This document shows positions 1 through 30,723 of a stretch of DNA of 64,000 bases, piece by piece; within the stretch, counting starts at the first letter, position 1; each line of letters starts with the position of its first letter. A program made the position numbers and the translations under genes. The stretch is from Saccharothrix syringae. GTDB taxonomy: Bacteria; Actinomycetota; Actinomycetes; Mycobacteriales; Pseudonocardiaceae. The stretch spans positions 4,402,001 to 4,466,000 of the forward strand of contig NZ_CP034550.1 of NCBI RefSeq assembly GCF_009498035.1, written 5' to 3'. The notes beneath the pieces are model-generated. The model was not told the origin of the DNA, made no database searches, and was given only the letters and a program-made list of their open reading frames with translations.

Positions 1-840
<840 letters not shown>

Positions 841-850
841 GGAGACCACC

Positions 851-3800
851 GTGTCGATCGCGTCCACGTCCACCGGGGTGGCCGCCGCGCGCAAGGAGGA
901 GGCGCTCTGGCTGCTGGAGCGGCTCGTCCCCGGCAGCGGGGTCAACAACCTCCACCTGGCCTTCCGCGTCGCGGGCGGCCTCGACCGGACCGCGCTGCGG
1001 CGGGCCCTGGACTTCCTGGTCGGTCGCCACGAGGTGCTGCGCCGCACCTACCTGGCCGCCGACACCGGGTTGACCCGCCTGACCGCCGCGGACCCCGTGG
1101 TGCCGCTCGACGACGCCGACTGCCCGCCCGGTGAGGTCGCCGACCGGCTGGCGGCGTTCGTCACCGCGCCCTTCGCCCTGGACGGCGGGCCGCTGCTGCG
1201 CGCCCTGCGGCTGCGCTGCGGCGCCGACGACGTCTTCTGCCTGGTGGTGCACCACCTGATCTTCGACACCGCGTCGGCGGGCGTCCTGGCGGCCGAGCTG
1301 GCGGAGGTCTACACCGCCTTCGCGGCGGACCACCCGGTGCCCGCCGCCCTGGCCGGGCCGGTGCCCGCGCTCGCCGAGGCCCCCGCCACGGCGGCCAGCC
1401 GGGAGTACTGGCGGCAGCGGCTGCGCGGGGTGCGGCCGGACCGGCTGGGCCTGGCCTGCGCCGAACCGCCCGCGCCCGCCTCGCCCGTCGCCGGCGGGCA
1501 GGTCGAGACCGCGCTGTCCGCGGAGGCGGTCCGGGCGGTCGCCGAGCTGCGCCGCGCGCTGCGCGTGCCCGAGGCCGTCGTGCTGCTGGCCGCGTACGTG
1601 CTGCTGCTGGAGGCGCACGGCGCGGGGCCCGACATCGTCGTCGGCACCCCGTTGAACGTGCGCGGCCCGGACGCGCCCGGCGCGATCGGCTACCACGTGA
1701 ACGTGGCGCCGCTGCGGATCGCGGTCGACCGCGACGCCGGGTTCGCCGACCTGGTGCGCGCCGCCCGGGACGCGTTCTTCGGGGCCCTCGCGCACGCCGA
1801 CGTGCCGGTGGACGACCTGCTGGACCAGGTACCGCGGGCCGGCGGCTCCTGGCGGCACACCGTGTTCCGGCACGTGTTCAACTACGTGCCCGGCACCGAC
1901 ACCGCCCGGGTGCGCCTGGCGGGCGTCCCGGCCGAACCCGTCCCGGTGCGCACCGGGTTCTCGAAGTTCGACCTGGAGTTCTTCCTGCTGCCCGGCGCCG
2001 ACGGCGTGCGGCTGAGGGCGGCCTACAACGCTGGCGCGCTCGCCGAGGCCGACGTCCGGGCGGTGGTCGCCCGCTACGACGCCCTGCTGACCGCGCTCGC
2101 CGGCGACCCGGCGCGACCGGTGGGCGCGTTCCCGGTGTGGCACCGCGGTGACCACGAGGTCATCGACACCGCCAACCGGACCGCCGGGCCGCGCCCGGTG
2201 TACACGGTGCCGGCCGCGGTGGCCGCGGCGGCGACCGCGACCCCGCGGGCGGTCGCGCTGGTCGACGGCGACCGCCGGGTGTCCTACGCGGTGCTGTGGG
2301 CGGCGGCGGTCGGCGTGCGCGACCGGCTGGTGGCCGCCGGGGTCGGCCGCGGCGACGTGGTGGCCCTGCTCGCCGACCGCGGCGCCGAACTGGCCGCCGC
2401 GGTGCTGGGGGTGTGGCTCGCGGGCGCCGTCTACCTGCCGCTCGACCCCGAGCACCCGGAGCAGCGCCTGACCCACCAGCTCGCCGACTCCGGCGCCGCG
2501 GCCGTGCTGGCGGGCCCCGGCGCCCGCCTGCCCGCGGGGCACCGGGGCCCGGTGCTGCCCATCAGCGAGCCCGCCGGCGGTGTCGGGGCCGGCGGCACGC
2601 GGAGCGGTGGCACCGAGGGCGGCGGCTTTGAAGGCGGCGGTGTCGGGAGTGGCGGCTTCGGGGCTGGCGGCGTCGGGAGTGGCGGCGTCGGGGCCGGCGG
2701 CATCGGGAGCGGTGGTACCGAGGGCGGCGGCTTCGGAGGCGGCGGCACAGGAAGCGGTGGTACCGGGGCCGATTCCGCCGAGACCGGTTCCACCAAGGCT
2801 GGTTCCGCCGGGCCCGGCGCACCACCCGAGGTGTCGGTGGTCGGCTCCGACCCCGCCTACCTCATCTACACCTCAGGTTCGACCGGCCGTCCGAAGGGGA
2901 CGGTCATCGACCACGGCGCGCTGGCCAACCTGATCGGGCACTTCAGCGCGGAACTGGGCGCCGCCGCGTCGACGGCGCTGTGGTCGACCACGTTCTCCTT
3001 CGACATCTCCGCGCTGGAGCTGTTCACCCCGCTGGTCACCGGTGGCCTGGTCGTGGCCGCGCCGGACGAGGCCAGGGTGGACGGCCGGGTGCTGGCCGAC
3101 CTGCTGGACCGGCACGGGGTCACCCTGGTGCAGGGCACGCCGACCACCTGGCGCCTCGTCCTGGACGAGGTCGGCGGGCACCTGGCCGGTCGCTCGGTGC
3201 TGTGCGGTGGCGAGCCGCTGCCGCCGCCGCTGGCGCACCGGCTGCTCGCCACCGGCTGCGAGCTGCGCAACGTCTACGGGCCGACGGAGACCACGATCTG
3301 GTCCACGGGCGGTCGTGTCGAACGGGTGGGCGACCGGGTACCGGTGGGCGCGCCGATCGCCAACACCGAGGTGTTCGTCATCGACGACCACGGGCGGGAA
3401 CTGCCCGTCGGCGTCACCGGGGAGCTGTGCATCGCCGGTGCCGGGGTGGCCGTCGGCTACCACGCCCGGCCCGACCTGACCGCCGAGCGGTTCCGCGAGC
3501 ACCCCCGCCACGGCCGGCACTACCGCACCGGCGACCTGGCCCGCTGGCTGCCCGACGGCACGCTGGAGCTGGTGGGCCGGGCCGACCGGCAGGTCAAGCT
3601 GCGCGGCCACCGGATCGAGCTCGGCGAGGTCGAGGCGGTCCTGCTCGCGCACCCGGCCGTGCGCGGTGCGGCGGTGCTGGTCCTCGACGGCTCGGGTGGG
3701 GACGGGACGCTGGTGGCCGCGGTCGAGGCCGACGAGGCGCCGGGGCTGGCCGACGAGCTGCGCGCGCACGCGCTGGCCGAGCTGCCCAAGGCGGCGGTGC

Positions 3801-4165
3801 CGCAGGACTTCGCGTTCCTGGACCGCCTGCCCAGCACCGGCAACGACAAGCTCGACTACCCGGCGCTGGCCCGCGACCTGGCCGGGCGGCGGGTGGTCGA
3901 CGTCGGGGTCGACCACGCCGACCCGCTCGTCGCGACCGTGCTCGGCCTGTTCGCCGAACTGCTGGGCCGCGGGGACGTCACCCCGGCGACCAACTTCTTC
4001 GCCCACGGCGGGCACTCGCTGCTCGGCGCGAAGCTCGCGCAGCGGCTCAAGGGCGCCACCGGGGTGCGGGTCAGGCTGGCCGACGTGTTCGAGCACCCCA
4101 CGCCGAGGGGTCTCGCCGAGCACGTGCGCTCGGCCGAGACCCCCGGCGGGAGCCCGCCCGGCTAG
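851..4165 (+). CDS. ncmB: NRPS module C-A-PCP, predicted glycine-specific, with GGxxx repeat insert
   Basis: This 1104-residue single-module peptide synthetase is read from GTG at 851, with GGAG ten bases upstream; an upstream ATG at 806 lies inside the previous gene. The condensation domain has HHLIFDT at 134-140, with Thr where HHxxxDG usually has Gly. The adenylation domain shows TSGST near 674-678, YGPTETTIW at 809-817 and a lysine at about 1000 (NDKLDY). The carrier Ser1056 lies in GGHSLL. My manual reading of the specificity residues is D-I-L-Q-L-G-V-I-W-K, one change from a glycine code as I remember it. Residues 576-640 are 13 tandem GGxxx pentapeptides, absent from normal adenylation domains. 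There is no release domain, so the neighbouring cyclase is the expected partner. The likely role is to join the PKS chain to glycine before tetramic acid formation. Confidence 0.88.
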   Translation: MSIASTSTGVAAARKEEALWLLERLVPGSGVNNLHLAFRVAGGLDRTALRRALDFLVGRHEVLRRTYLAADTGLTRLTAADPVVPLDDADCPPGEVADRLAAFVTAPFALDGGPLLRALRLRCGADDVFCLVVHHLIFDTASAGVLAAELAEVYTAFAADHPVPAALAGPVPALAEAPATAASREYWRQRLRGVRPDRLGLACAEPPAPASPVAGGQVETALSAEAVRAVAELRRALRVPEAVVLLAAYVLLLEAHGAGPDIVVGTPLNVRGPDAPGAIGYHVNVAPLRIAVDRDAGFADLVRAARDAFFGALAHADVPVDDLLDQVPRAGGSWRHTVFRHVFNYVPGTDTARVRLAGVPAEPVPVRTGFSKFDLEFFLLPGADGVRLRAAYNAGALAEADVRAVVARYDALLTALAGDPARPVGAFPVWHRGDHEVIDTANRTAGPRPVYTVPAAVAAAATATPRAVALVDGDRRVSYAVLWAAAVGVRDRLVAAGVGRGDVVALLADRGAELAAAVLGVWLAGAVYLPLDPEHPEQRLTHQLADSGAAAVLAGPGARLPAGHRGPVLPISEPAGGVGAGGTRSGGTEGGGFEGGGVGSGGFGAGGVGSGGVGAGGIGSGGTEGGGFGGGGTGSGGTGADSAETGSTKAGSAGPGAPPEVSVVGSDPAYLIYTSGSTGRPKGTVIDHGALANLIGHFSAELGAAASTALWSTTFSFDISALELFTPLVTGGLVVAAPDEARVDGRVLADLLDRHGVTLVQGTPTTWRLVLDEVGGHLAGRSVLCGGEPLPPPLAHRLLATGCELRNVYGPTETTIWSTGGRVERVGDRVPVGAPIANTEVFVIDDHGRELPVGVTGELCIAGAGVAVGYHARPDLTAERFREHPRHGRHYRTGDLARWLPDGTLELVGRADRQVKLRGHRIELGEVEAVLLAHPAVRGAAVLVLDGSGGDGTLVAAVEADEAPGLADELRAHALAELPKAAVPQDFAFLDRLPSTGNDKLDYPALARDLAGRRVVDVGVDHADPLVATVLGLFAELLGRGDVTPATNFFAHGGHSLLGAKLAQRLKGATGVRVRLADVFEHPTPRGLAEHVRSAETPGGSPPG
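2576..2770 (+). repeat. 13 tandem 15-bp units coding GGxxx pentapeptides inside the A domain
   Basis: There are thirteen uninterrupted in-frame 15-base units, each coding Gly-Gly plus three variable residues (for example GGVGA, GGTEG, GGFGG). They sit between adenylation core motifs A2 and A3. A further 15 or so residues of degenerate repeats (DSAET, GSTKA, GSAGP) follow. The copies differ at wobble positions, so the array is not a sequencing stutter of one unit. Confidence 0.9.
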
Positions 4166-4977
4166 TCGGTCGGCGCGGCGAGCACCGCCTCGAAGTCGGC
4201 GCGCAGCACGTCCAGGAAGTCACCCGCGTTGGGCAGGACGTAGAACCGGTTCTCCCGCACGGCGTCGAGGGTCGCCGCGGCCACCGCGCCGGGCGTGGCG
4301 CCCTGGTCCTTGTCGGCGCGGACGTGCTCGGCCAGCGCCGCGGCACCGGGCGGCAGGTCCTCGGGCCCGCCGCCCGGCCGGGGGGTGTTCGGGTCCATCG
4401 CGGTCGCCACCGCGCCGGGGCACAGCAGCGTGACCCCGACGTGCGGTGCGGTGCCGGCCAGCTCCAGGCGCAGCGACCTGGACAGGCCGACCACGGCGTG
4501 CTTGGACGCGGTGTAGGGCGCGATGAACGGCGCGGGCATCAGCCCGCCCATGGAGGAGGTGTTCACCACGTGCGCCTCGGGCTGGGCGACGAGGTGCGGC
4601 ACGAAGCTGCGCAGCCCGTGCACCACGCCCCACAGGTTCACGTCCAGCACCCAGCGCCAGTCCTCGACGGACATCTCCCACGAGTTGCCCATCCTGGACA
4701 CACCCGCGTTGTTGCACAGCACGTGCACGCCGCCGAACGCGGCCAGCGCCCGCGCGGCCAGCCGGTCGACGGCGTCGGCGTCGCGCACGTCGGTCGGCAC
4801 GGCCAGCACCTCGGCCCCCAGCGCGCGCACGAGTTCCGCGGTGGCGCCCAACCCGGTCTCGTCGACGTCGGCGATCACCACTCGGGCGCCCTCGGCCGCG
4901 AACGCCTCGGCGAGCGCGCGGCCGATCCCGCTGCCCGCGCCGGTCACGACCGCCACCCGGTCGGTCAACTCGCGCAT
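4162..4977 (-). CDS. Short-chain dehydrogenase/reductase (candidate C-10 dehydrogenase, NcmD-like)
   Basis: This is a classical NAD(P)-dependent SDR of 271 residues. The Rossmann motif TGAGSGIG is at 12-19, NNAG at 89-92, and the catalytic Ser142, Tyr155 and Lys159 (YTASK) are all present. The start ATG at 4977 follows AGGAGG. The ORF stays open further upstream, but that part has no SDR character. It lies on the opposite strand inside the cluster, and its stop codon shares the sequence CTAG with the stop of the peptide synthetase. In the nocamycin pathway, as I remember it, an SDR oxidises the C-10 hydroxyl of the bicyclic ketal, and this gene is the natural candidate. That assignment is inference; the SDR fold is certain. 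Confidence 0.85.
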   Translation of the reverse strand: MRELTDRVAVVTGAGSGIGRALAEAFAAEGARVVIADVDETGLGATAELVRALGAEVLAVPTDVRDADAVDRLAARALAAFGGVHVLCNNAGVSRMGNSWEMSVEDWRWVLDVNLWGVVHGLRSFVPHLVAQPEAHVVNTSSMGGLMPAPFIAPYTASKHAVVGLSRSLRLELAGTAPHVGVTLLCPGAVATAMDPNTPRPGGGPEDLPPGAAALAEHVRADKDQGATPGAVAAATLDAVRENRFYVLPNAGDFLDVLRADFEAVLAAPTD

Positions 4978-5074
4978 GGTCCTCCTGTCGTCGATCTCCT
5001 TGTCCCACAACGATCCTGTCAGCTCCGGGGCACGGGCGGAAGGGCGCCCGGCCCGGCACCGGAAGGAAGAGCAC
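4978..5074. promoter_or_regulatory. Divergent intergenic region between SDR and VOC genes
   Basis: This 97-bp gap separates divergent genes and must hold the start signals of both. Ribosome sites are visible (AGGAGG for the minus gene, GGAAGGAAG for the plus gene). A short inverted repeat, TTGT-CCC-ACAA, lies near 5000. I could not find convincing -10/-35 pairs. Confidence 0.4.
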
Positions 5075-5437
5075 ATGATCAGCAAGGTCGGTTCGGTCGC
5101 GGTCCCGGTGTCCGACCAGGACGAGGCGGAGCGCTTCTTCGTCGACGTCCTGGGGTTCGAGAAGCGCACCGACGTCGTCATCGGCACGCGCCGGTTCCTC
5201 GAAGTGGCACCGCCCGGCGCGGACACGGTGATCGCCCCGTACACCTGGGTGGAGCACCACGACGACCGCGTGGGCGGGTTCAGCCGGGTGGTGCTGGAGT
5301 GCGCGGACGTCGTTGCGGTGCAACGGGAACTGGTCGCGCGCGGGGTGCGGTTCGAGGTGGTGCCCGAGGAGGCGGGGTACGCGCAGTTCCTCGACCCGTT
5401 CGGCAACGTGTTCGTGCTCGCGCCCACCCCGGGGTAG
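5075..5437 (+). CDS. VOC-superfamily (glyoxalase/bleomycin-resistance fold) protein
   Basis: This 120-residue protein has the two beta-alpha-beta-beta-beta halves of the vicinal oxygen chelate superfamily. It opens with a VAVPVSDQDEAERFF helix-strand unit and ends with FLDPFGNVFVL, a typical closing strand with an acidic residue nearby. The ATG at 5075 has GGAAGGAAG upstream. Members of this fold include metal-dependent lyases, dioxygenases, cyclases and antibiotic-binding proteins, so sequence alone does not fix the reaction. Its place between the dehydrogenase and the first PKS gene suggests a pathway role, either tailoring of the tetramic acid or drug binding. Codon use matches its neighbours. 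Confidence 0.75.
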   Translation: MISKVGSVAVPVSDQDEAERFFVDVLGFEKRTDVVIGTRRFLEVAPPGADTVIAPYTWVEHHDDRVGGFSRVVLECADVVAVQRELVARGVRFEVVPEEAGYAQFLDPFGNVFVLAPTPG

Positions 5438-5486
5438 GGGGAACGAGGCAGGCGTTCTGGGGTGCTGCGGAGAGGAATTCCCGTCC

Positions 5487-5498
5487 TAGGCTCGGTTC

Positions 5499-5501
<3 letters not shown>
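5487..5501 (+). promoter_or_regulatory. Leaderless-type -10 element before the first PKS gene
   Basis: TAGGCT at 5487-5492 ends exactly six bases before the GTG start at 5499, and no Shine-Dalgarno sequence is present. That spacing is typical of leaderless actinobacterial transcripts. No good -35 box is visible 16-18 bases upstream. Confidence 0.45.
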
Positions 5502-26058
<20,557 letters not shown>

Positions 26059-26059
<1 letters not shown>

Positions 26060-29000
26060 TGGCCACCGAAGACCGGCTGCGCGCCTACCTCAAGCGCGTC
26101 ACCAGCGAGCTGGACGAGACCCAGGCCCGGTTGCGGGCCACCGAGGCCAGGGCCGCCGAGCCCATCGCGGTCGTGGCCGCGGGCTGCCGGTTCCCCGGCG
26201 GGGTCGCCTCGCCGGAGGACCTGTGGCGGCTGCTGCTGGCCGAGACCGACGCGGTCGGCGAGTTCCCGACCGACCGCGGCTGGGACCTCGCGGCCATCCA
26301 CGGCCCCGACCCGGACGCGCCGGGCGCCTGCCACGCCCGGCAGGGCGCCTTCCTCGCCGACGCCGGTTCCTTCGACGCCGCGTTCTTCGGCATCTCCCCG
26401 CGCGAGGCGCTGGCCATGGACCCGCAGCACCGGCTGCTGCTGGAGACCTGCTGGGAGACCGTCGAGCGGGCCGGCATCGACCCGCACTCGCTGCGGGGCA
26501 GCCGGACCGGCGTCTACGCGGGCGGCAACGGCGGGGACTACGCCGGGCTGCTGCACGACGTGCCCGAAGGCGTCGAGGGCTACCTGGGCATCGGCAACGC
26601 CGCCAGCGTCGCCTCCGGCCGGATCGCCTACACCCTGGGCCTGGAGGGCCCGGCCATCACCGTCGACACGGCCTGCTCCGCGTCCCTGGTCGCGCTGCAC
26701 CTGGCCTGCCAGGGGCTGCGCAACGGCGACTGCTCCCTGGCGCTGGCCGGTGGCGTGACCGTCATGTCGACGCCCGCCTTCCTGGTGGAGTTCAGCCGGC
26801 AGCGGGGCCTGTCCCGGGACGGCCGGTGCAAGGCGTTCGCCGCGGGCGCCGATGGCACCGGGCTGGCCGAAGGGGTCGGTGTCCTGCTGCTGGAGCGGTT
26901 GTCGGACGCGCGGCGCAACGGGCATCCGGTGTTGGCGGTGGTGCGGGGTTCGGCGGTGAACCAGGACGGTGCGTCGAACGGTTTGACGGCGCCGAATGGT
27001 CCGTCGCAGGAGCGGGTGATCCGCGCCGCTCTGGCGGCGGCGGGGTTGTCGCCGTCCGAGGTGGACGCGGTGGAGGCGCACGGGACCGGGACGACGTTGG
27101 GCGACCCGATCGAGGCGCAGGCGCTGCTGGCGACCTACGGGCGCAACCGTCCGGCTGACCGCCCGCTGTGGTTGGGGTCGGTGAAGTCGAACCTGGGTCA
27201 CACGCAGGCCGCGGCGGGTGTGGCCGGGGTGATCAAGATGGTCTTGGCGATGCGGTACGGGGTGTTGCCGAGGACGTTGCACGTGGATGAGCCGTCTCCG
27301 CACCTGGATTGGTCCGCGGGTGCGGTGGAGCTGTTGACGGAGCGGCGTGGGTGGCCGGTGGTGGACCGTCCTCGGCGGGCGGGGGTGTCCTCGTTCGGGG
27401 TCAGCGGCACCAACGCCCACGTGATCCTCGAAGCGGTGCCCGACCAGCCGCGCACGCCCGGCACCGATCCGGGCCGGGCCGTGCCGTGGGTGCTCTCGGC
27501 CAGGTCGCCGGAAGCGCTGCGGGCGTGGGCCGGGCAGGTCCGTGCCGGCGCTGACGCGCCGCTCGTCGACATCGGGCTGGCCCTGGCCACCACGCGGGCG
27601 CACTTCGAGCACCGGGCCGTCGTCGTCGCGCGTGACCGGACCGCCGCCGACCACGGGCTCACCGCGGTGGCCGACGGCGTCGAGGTCCTGCCGCCGCACG
27701 TCCGCGCCGGTGTGGTCGGGGCGGTGGGGAAGACGGTGTTCGTGTTCCCGGGTCAGGGTTCGCAGTGGGTGGGTATGGGTGTGGGGTTGTTGGCGGACAA
27801 CGTGGTGTTCGCCGAGCGTTTTGGTGAGTGTGCTGCGGCGTTGGGCAAGTTGGTGGACTGGTCTCCGCGTGAGGCTTTGGATGACGCCGGTTTGTTGGGG
27901 CGGGTTGATGTTGTGCAGCCGTTGTTGTGGGCGGTGATGGTGTCGTTGGCGGCGGTGTGGGAGTCGTTTGGTGTCGTGCCTTCCGCCGTGGTGGGTCATT
28001 CGCAGGGTGAGATTGCGGCGGCGTGTGTGTCGGGTGCTTTGTCGCTTGGGGATGGTGCTCGGGTGGTTGTGCTGCGCAGCAGGGCGATTCTTGCTCTGGC
28101 TGGTCGTGGCGGGATGGTGTCGGTGGGCGAGTCGGCCGATGCGGTGCGTGGTCGGATCGCGCGGTGGGGCGGCCGGGTCTCGGTAGCGGCGGTGAATGGC
28201 CCGGCGGTCACCGTGGTGTCCGGTGAGCCGGAGGCCCTGGACGAGCTGGTAGTTGCTTGTGAGGCCGACGGGGTCCGGGCTCGTCGTGTGCCGGTGGATT
28301 ACGCGTCGCATTCGGTTCAGGTGGAGCGCATCCGCGACGAGATCGTCACCGCGCTGGCCCCGATTCGTTCCCGCCCCGGCCGGGTGCCGCTGGTGTCGAC
28401 GCTCACGGGCGAGATCACGGACGGTTCGGGGATGGATGCGGACTACTGGTACCGGAATCTGCGCGGCACGGTGGAGTTCCAGGGCGCCGTCGAGACGCTG
28501 ACCGACACCGGTCACGGGTTGTTCGTGGAGTGCAGCCCGCACCCGGTTCTGGTCATGGCGATCCAGCAGACCGCAGAAGAGGCCGCCTGCGTGGGCACGC
28601 TGCGCCGCGACGACGGTGGGCACGACCGGCTGCTGCTGTCCGTCGCCGAGGCGTACACCGGCGGCGCGGACGTCGACTGGTCGGCCGCCCTCGACGGCGG
28701 GCGCCCGGTCGAGCTGCCCACCTACCCGTTCCAGCGGCAGCGGTTCTGGCTGTCGGCCGGGGTGCGGCCCGCCCACCGCGCCGACCCGGTCGACGCGCTG
28801 CGCTACCGGATCGGCTGGAAGCCGCTCGGCGCCCGGCCGACCGCGCTCACCGGGCGCTGGCTGGTCGTCACCGGACCGGTGCCCGACGCCGCCGTCGACC
28901 TCGTCGTCGAAGCGTTGCGCGCCCACGGCGCCGAACCGGTACCGGTCGTCGGCGGAGGGGACCGCACGCCGTGGGCGGAGGTCGCGGGCGGTTGCGCCGG

Positions 29001-30723
29001 CGTGGTGTCGCTGCTCGCCCTGGACGACACCGCGCACCCCGCGCACCCGGCGCTGAGCCGGGGCCACGCCGACACGCTGGCCCTGGTGCGGGCACTGGGC
29101 GACGCGGGGGTCGCCGCGCCGCTGTGGGTGGTCACCCGCGGCGCGGTCGGCACGCCCGGCGAGCCACCGACCAGCCCGGCCCAGGCCGCGGTCTGGGGCT
29201 TGGGCCGCGTGGTCGGCCTGGAGCACCCCGAGCGCTGGGGCGGCCTGGTCGACCTGCCCGCCGTGCCCGACGCCGCGACCGGGGCGCACCTGGCCGCCGC
29301 GTTCGCCGGCGGTGAGGACCAGCTCGCGGTGCGGGCCGCCGGGCTGCTCGCGCGCCGGCTCACCCGCGCACCCCGACCGCCCCGGCCTCGCCGGGAGTGG
29401 CGGCCCCGGGGCACCGTGCTGGTCACCGGCGGCACCGGCGTCCTCGGCCCGCACCTGGTGCGCCGGCTGGCCGCCGAGGGGGCCGAGCACGTCGTGCTGC
29501 CCGGTCGGCGCGGTCCCGACGCGCCCGGCATCGCCGAGCTGACCGCCGAGCTGGCCGGGCGGGGGGTGCGGCTGACCGCGGCGCGGTGCGACGTGGCCGA
29601 CCGCGCCGCCCTGGCCGAGCTGGTCGCCGGGCTCGACGGCCCGCCGGTGCGCGCGGTGGTGCACGCCGCGGCCCACATCGGCCTCGGGGCGATCGCCGAC
29701 AGCGACCTGGCCGACTACGCCGAGGTGGTGGCGGCCAAGGTCGCGGGCGCGCAGCACCTCGACGAGCTGTTCGCCGACGCCGACCTCGACGCGTTCGTGC
29801 TGTTCTCCTCCATCGCGGGCGTCTGGGGCAGCGGGGACCACGCCGCCTACGCCGCGGCCAACGCCCACCTCGACGCGCTCGCCGAGCACCGGCGGGCCCG
29901 CGGGCTGCCCGCGACCAGCATCGCCTGGGGCGTGTGGGGCGCGACGAACCCGTGGGACGCCGACCGCGTCGTCGACGGCATCGACAACGACCAGCTGCGC
30001 GCCCGCGGCCTGCCGCTGATGGCGCCCGACCTCGCGCTGGAAGCCCTGCGGCAGGTCCTGGACGACGACGAGACCGCGCTGGTCGTGGCCGACGTCGACT
30101 GGGCCAGGTTCGTCCCGGTGTTCACCTCGGCCGGCGCCCGGCCCCTGCTCGACGAGCTGCCCGAGGCCCGGGCCGCCGCCGGGGGCGACGACGACCGCCC
30201 CGGCGCCGACGGCCTGGCCGCGCGCCTGGCGTCGGTGCCGCCCGCCGAGGCCGAGCGGGTCGTGCTCGGCCTGGTCCGCGCGCACGCCGCCGCGGTGCTC
30301 GGGCACGCGGGCCCGGACGCGGTCGAGCCCACCCGGCCGTTCCGCGAGCTGGGCTTCGACTCGCTCACCGCGGTCGAGCTGCGCGGCCGGCTGGCCGCGG
30401 CCACCGGGCTGCGCTTGCCCGCGACGCTGGTCTTCGACCACCCCACGCCGCGCGACGTGGCCAGGTTCCTGCGCGGCCGCCTCGCACCCGCCACCGCCCG
30501 GGGCGACGCCGTCGACCAGGTGGAGGAGCTGCTGTTCGGCCCGGACGGGGAGGCGGAGCGCGAGCGGACCGCGGCGCGCCTGCGGGCGCTGCTGTGGCGG
30601 TGGGACGGGCTGCCCGGTGCCGGCGAGGTCGACGACGACCTCGCCGGGGCCGACGACGACGAGATCTTCGACCTGATCGACGCCGAACTCGGCAGCGCCG
30701 AAGGGGGACGGCTCCATGGCTGA
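26059..30723 (+). CDS. ncmAIII: Type I PKS module 5: KS-AT(methylmalonyl)-KR(A-type)-ACP
   Basis: This is a 1554-residue single module whose ATG overlaps the previous stop (TGATG). Order: docking coiled coil (1-35), KS with Cys206 (DTACSAS, where the others read DTACSSS), AT with GHSQGE and YASH (methylmalonyl), KR and ACP with Ser1435. The KR lacks the LDD motif and has Trp1256 and His1261 before the catalytic Tyr1264. By the usual fingerprint rules this is an A-type ketoreductase (L-hydroxyl), and His1261 hints at the A2 subclass. It is the only A-type KR of the line. It would set the C-7 hydroxyl, which becomes a ring oxygen of the ketal in tirandamycin-type products. The C-terminal tail is acidic and probably docks to the next protein. 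Confidence 0.94.
27722..28655 (+). repeat. AT block of module 5 (copy of module 2 AT block)
   Basis: It aligns over about 934 bases with module 2 without length change. The shared stretch runs past the AT into the post-AT linker (up to SVAEA) and then the modules diverge. Confidence 0.85.
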
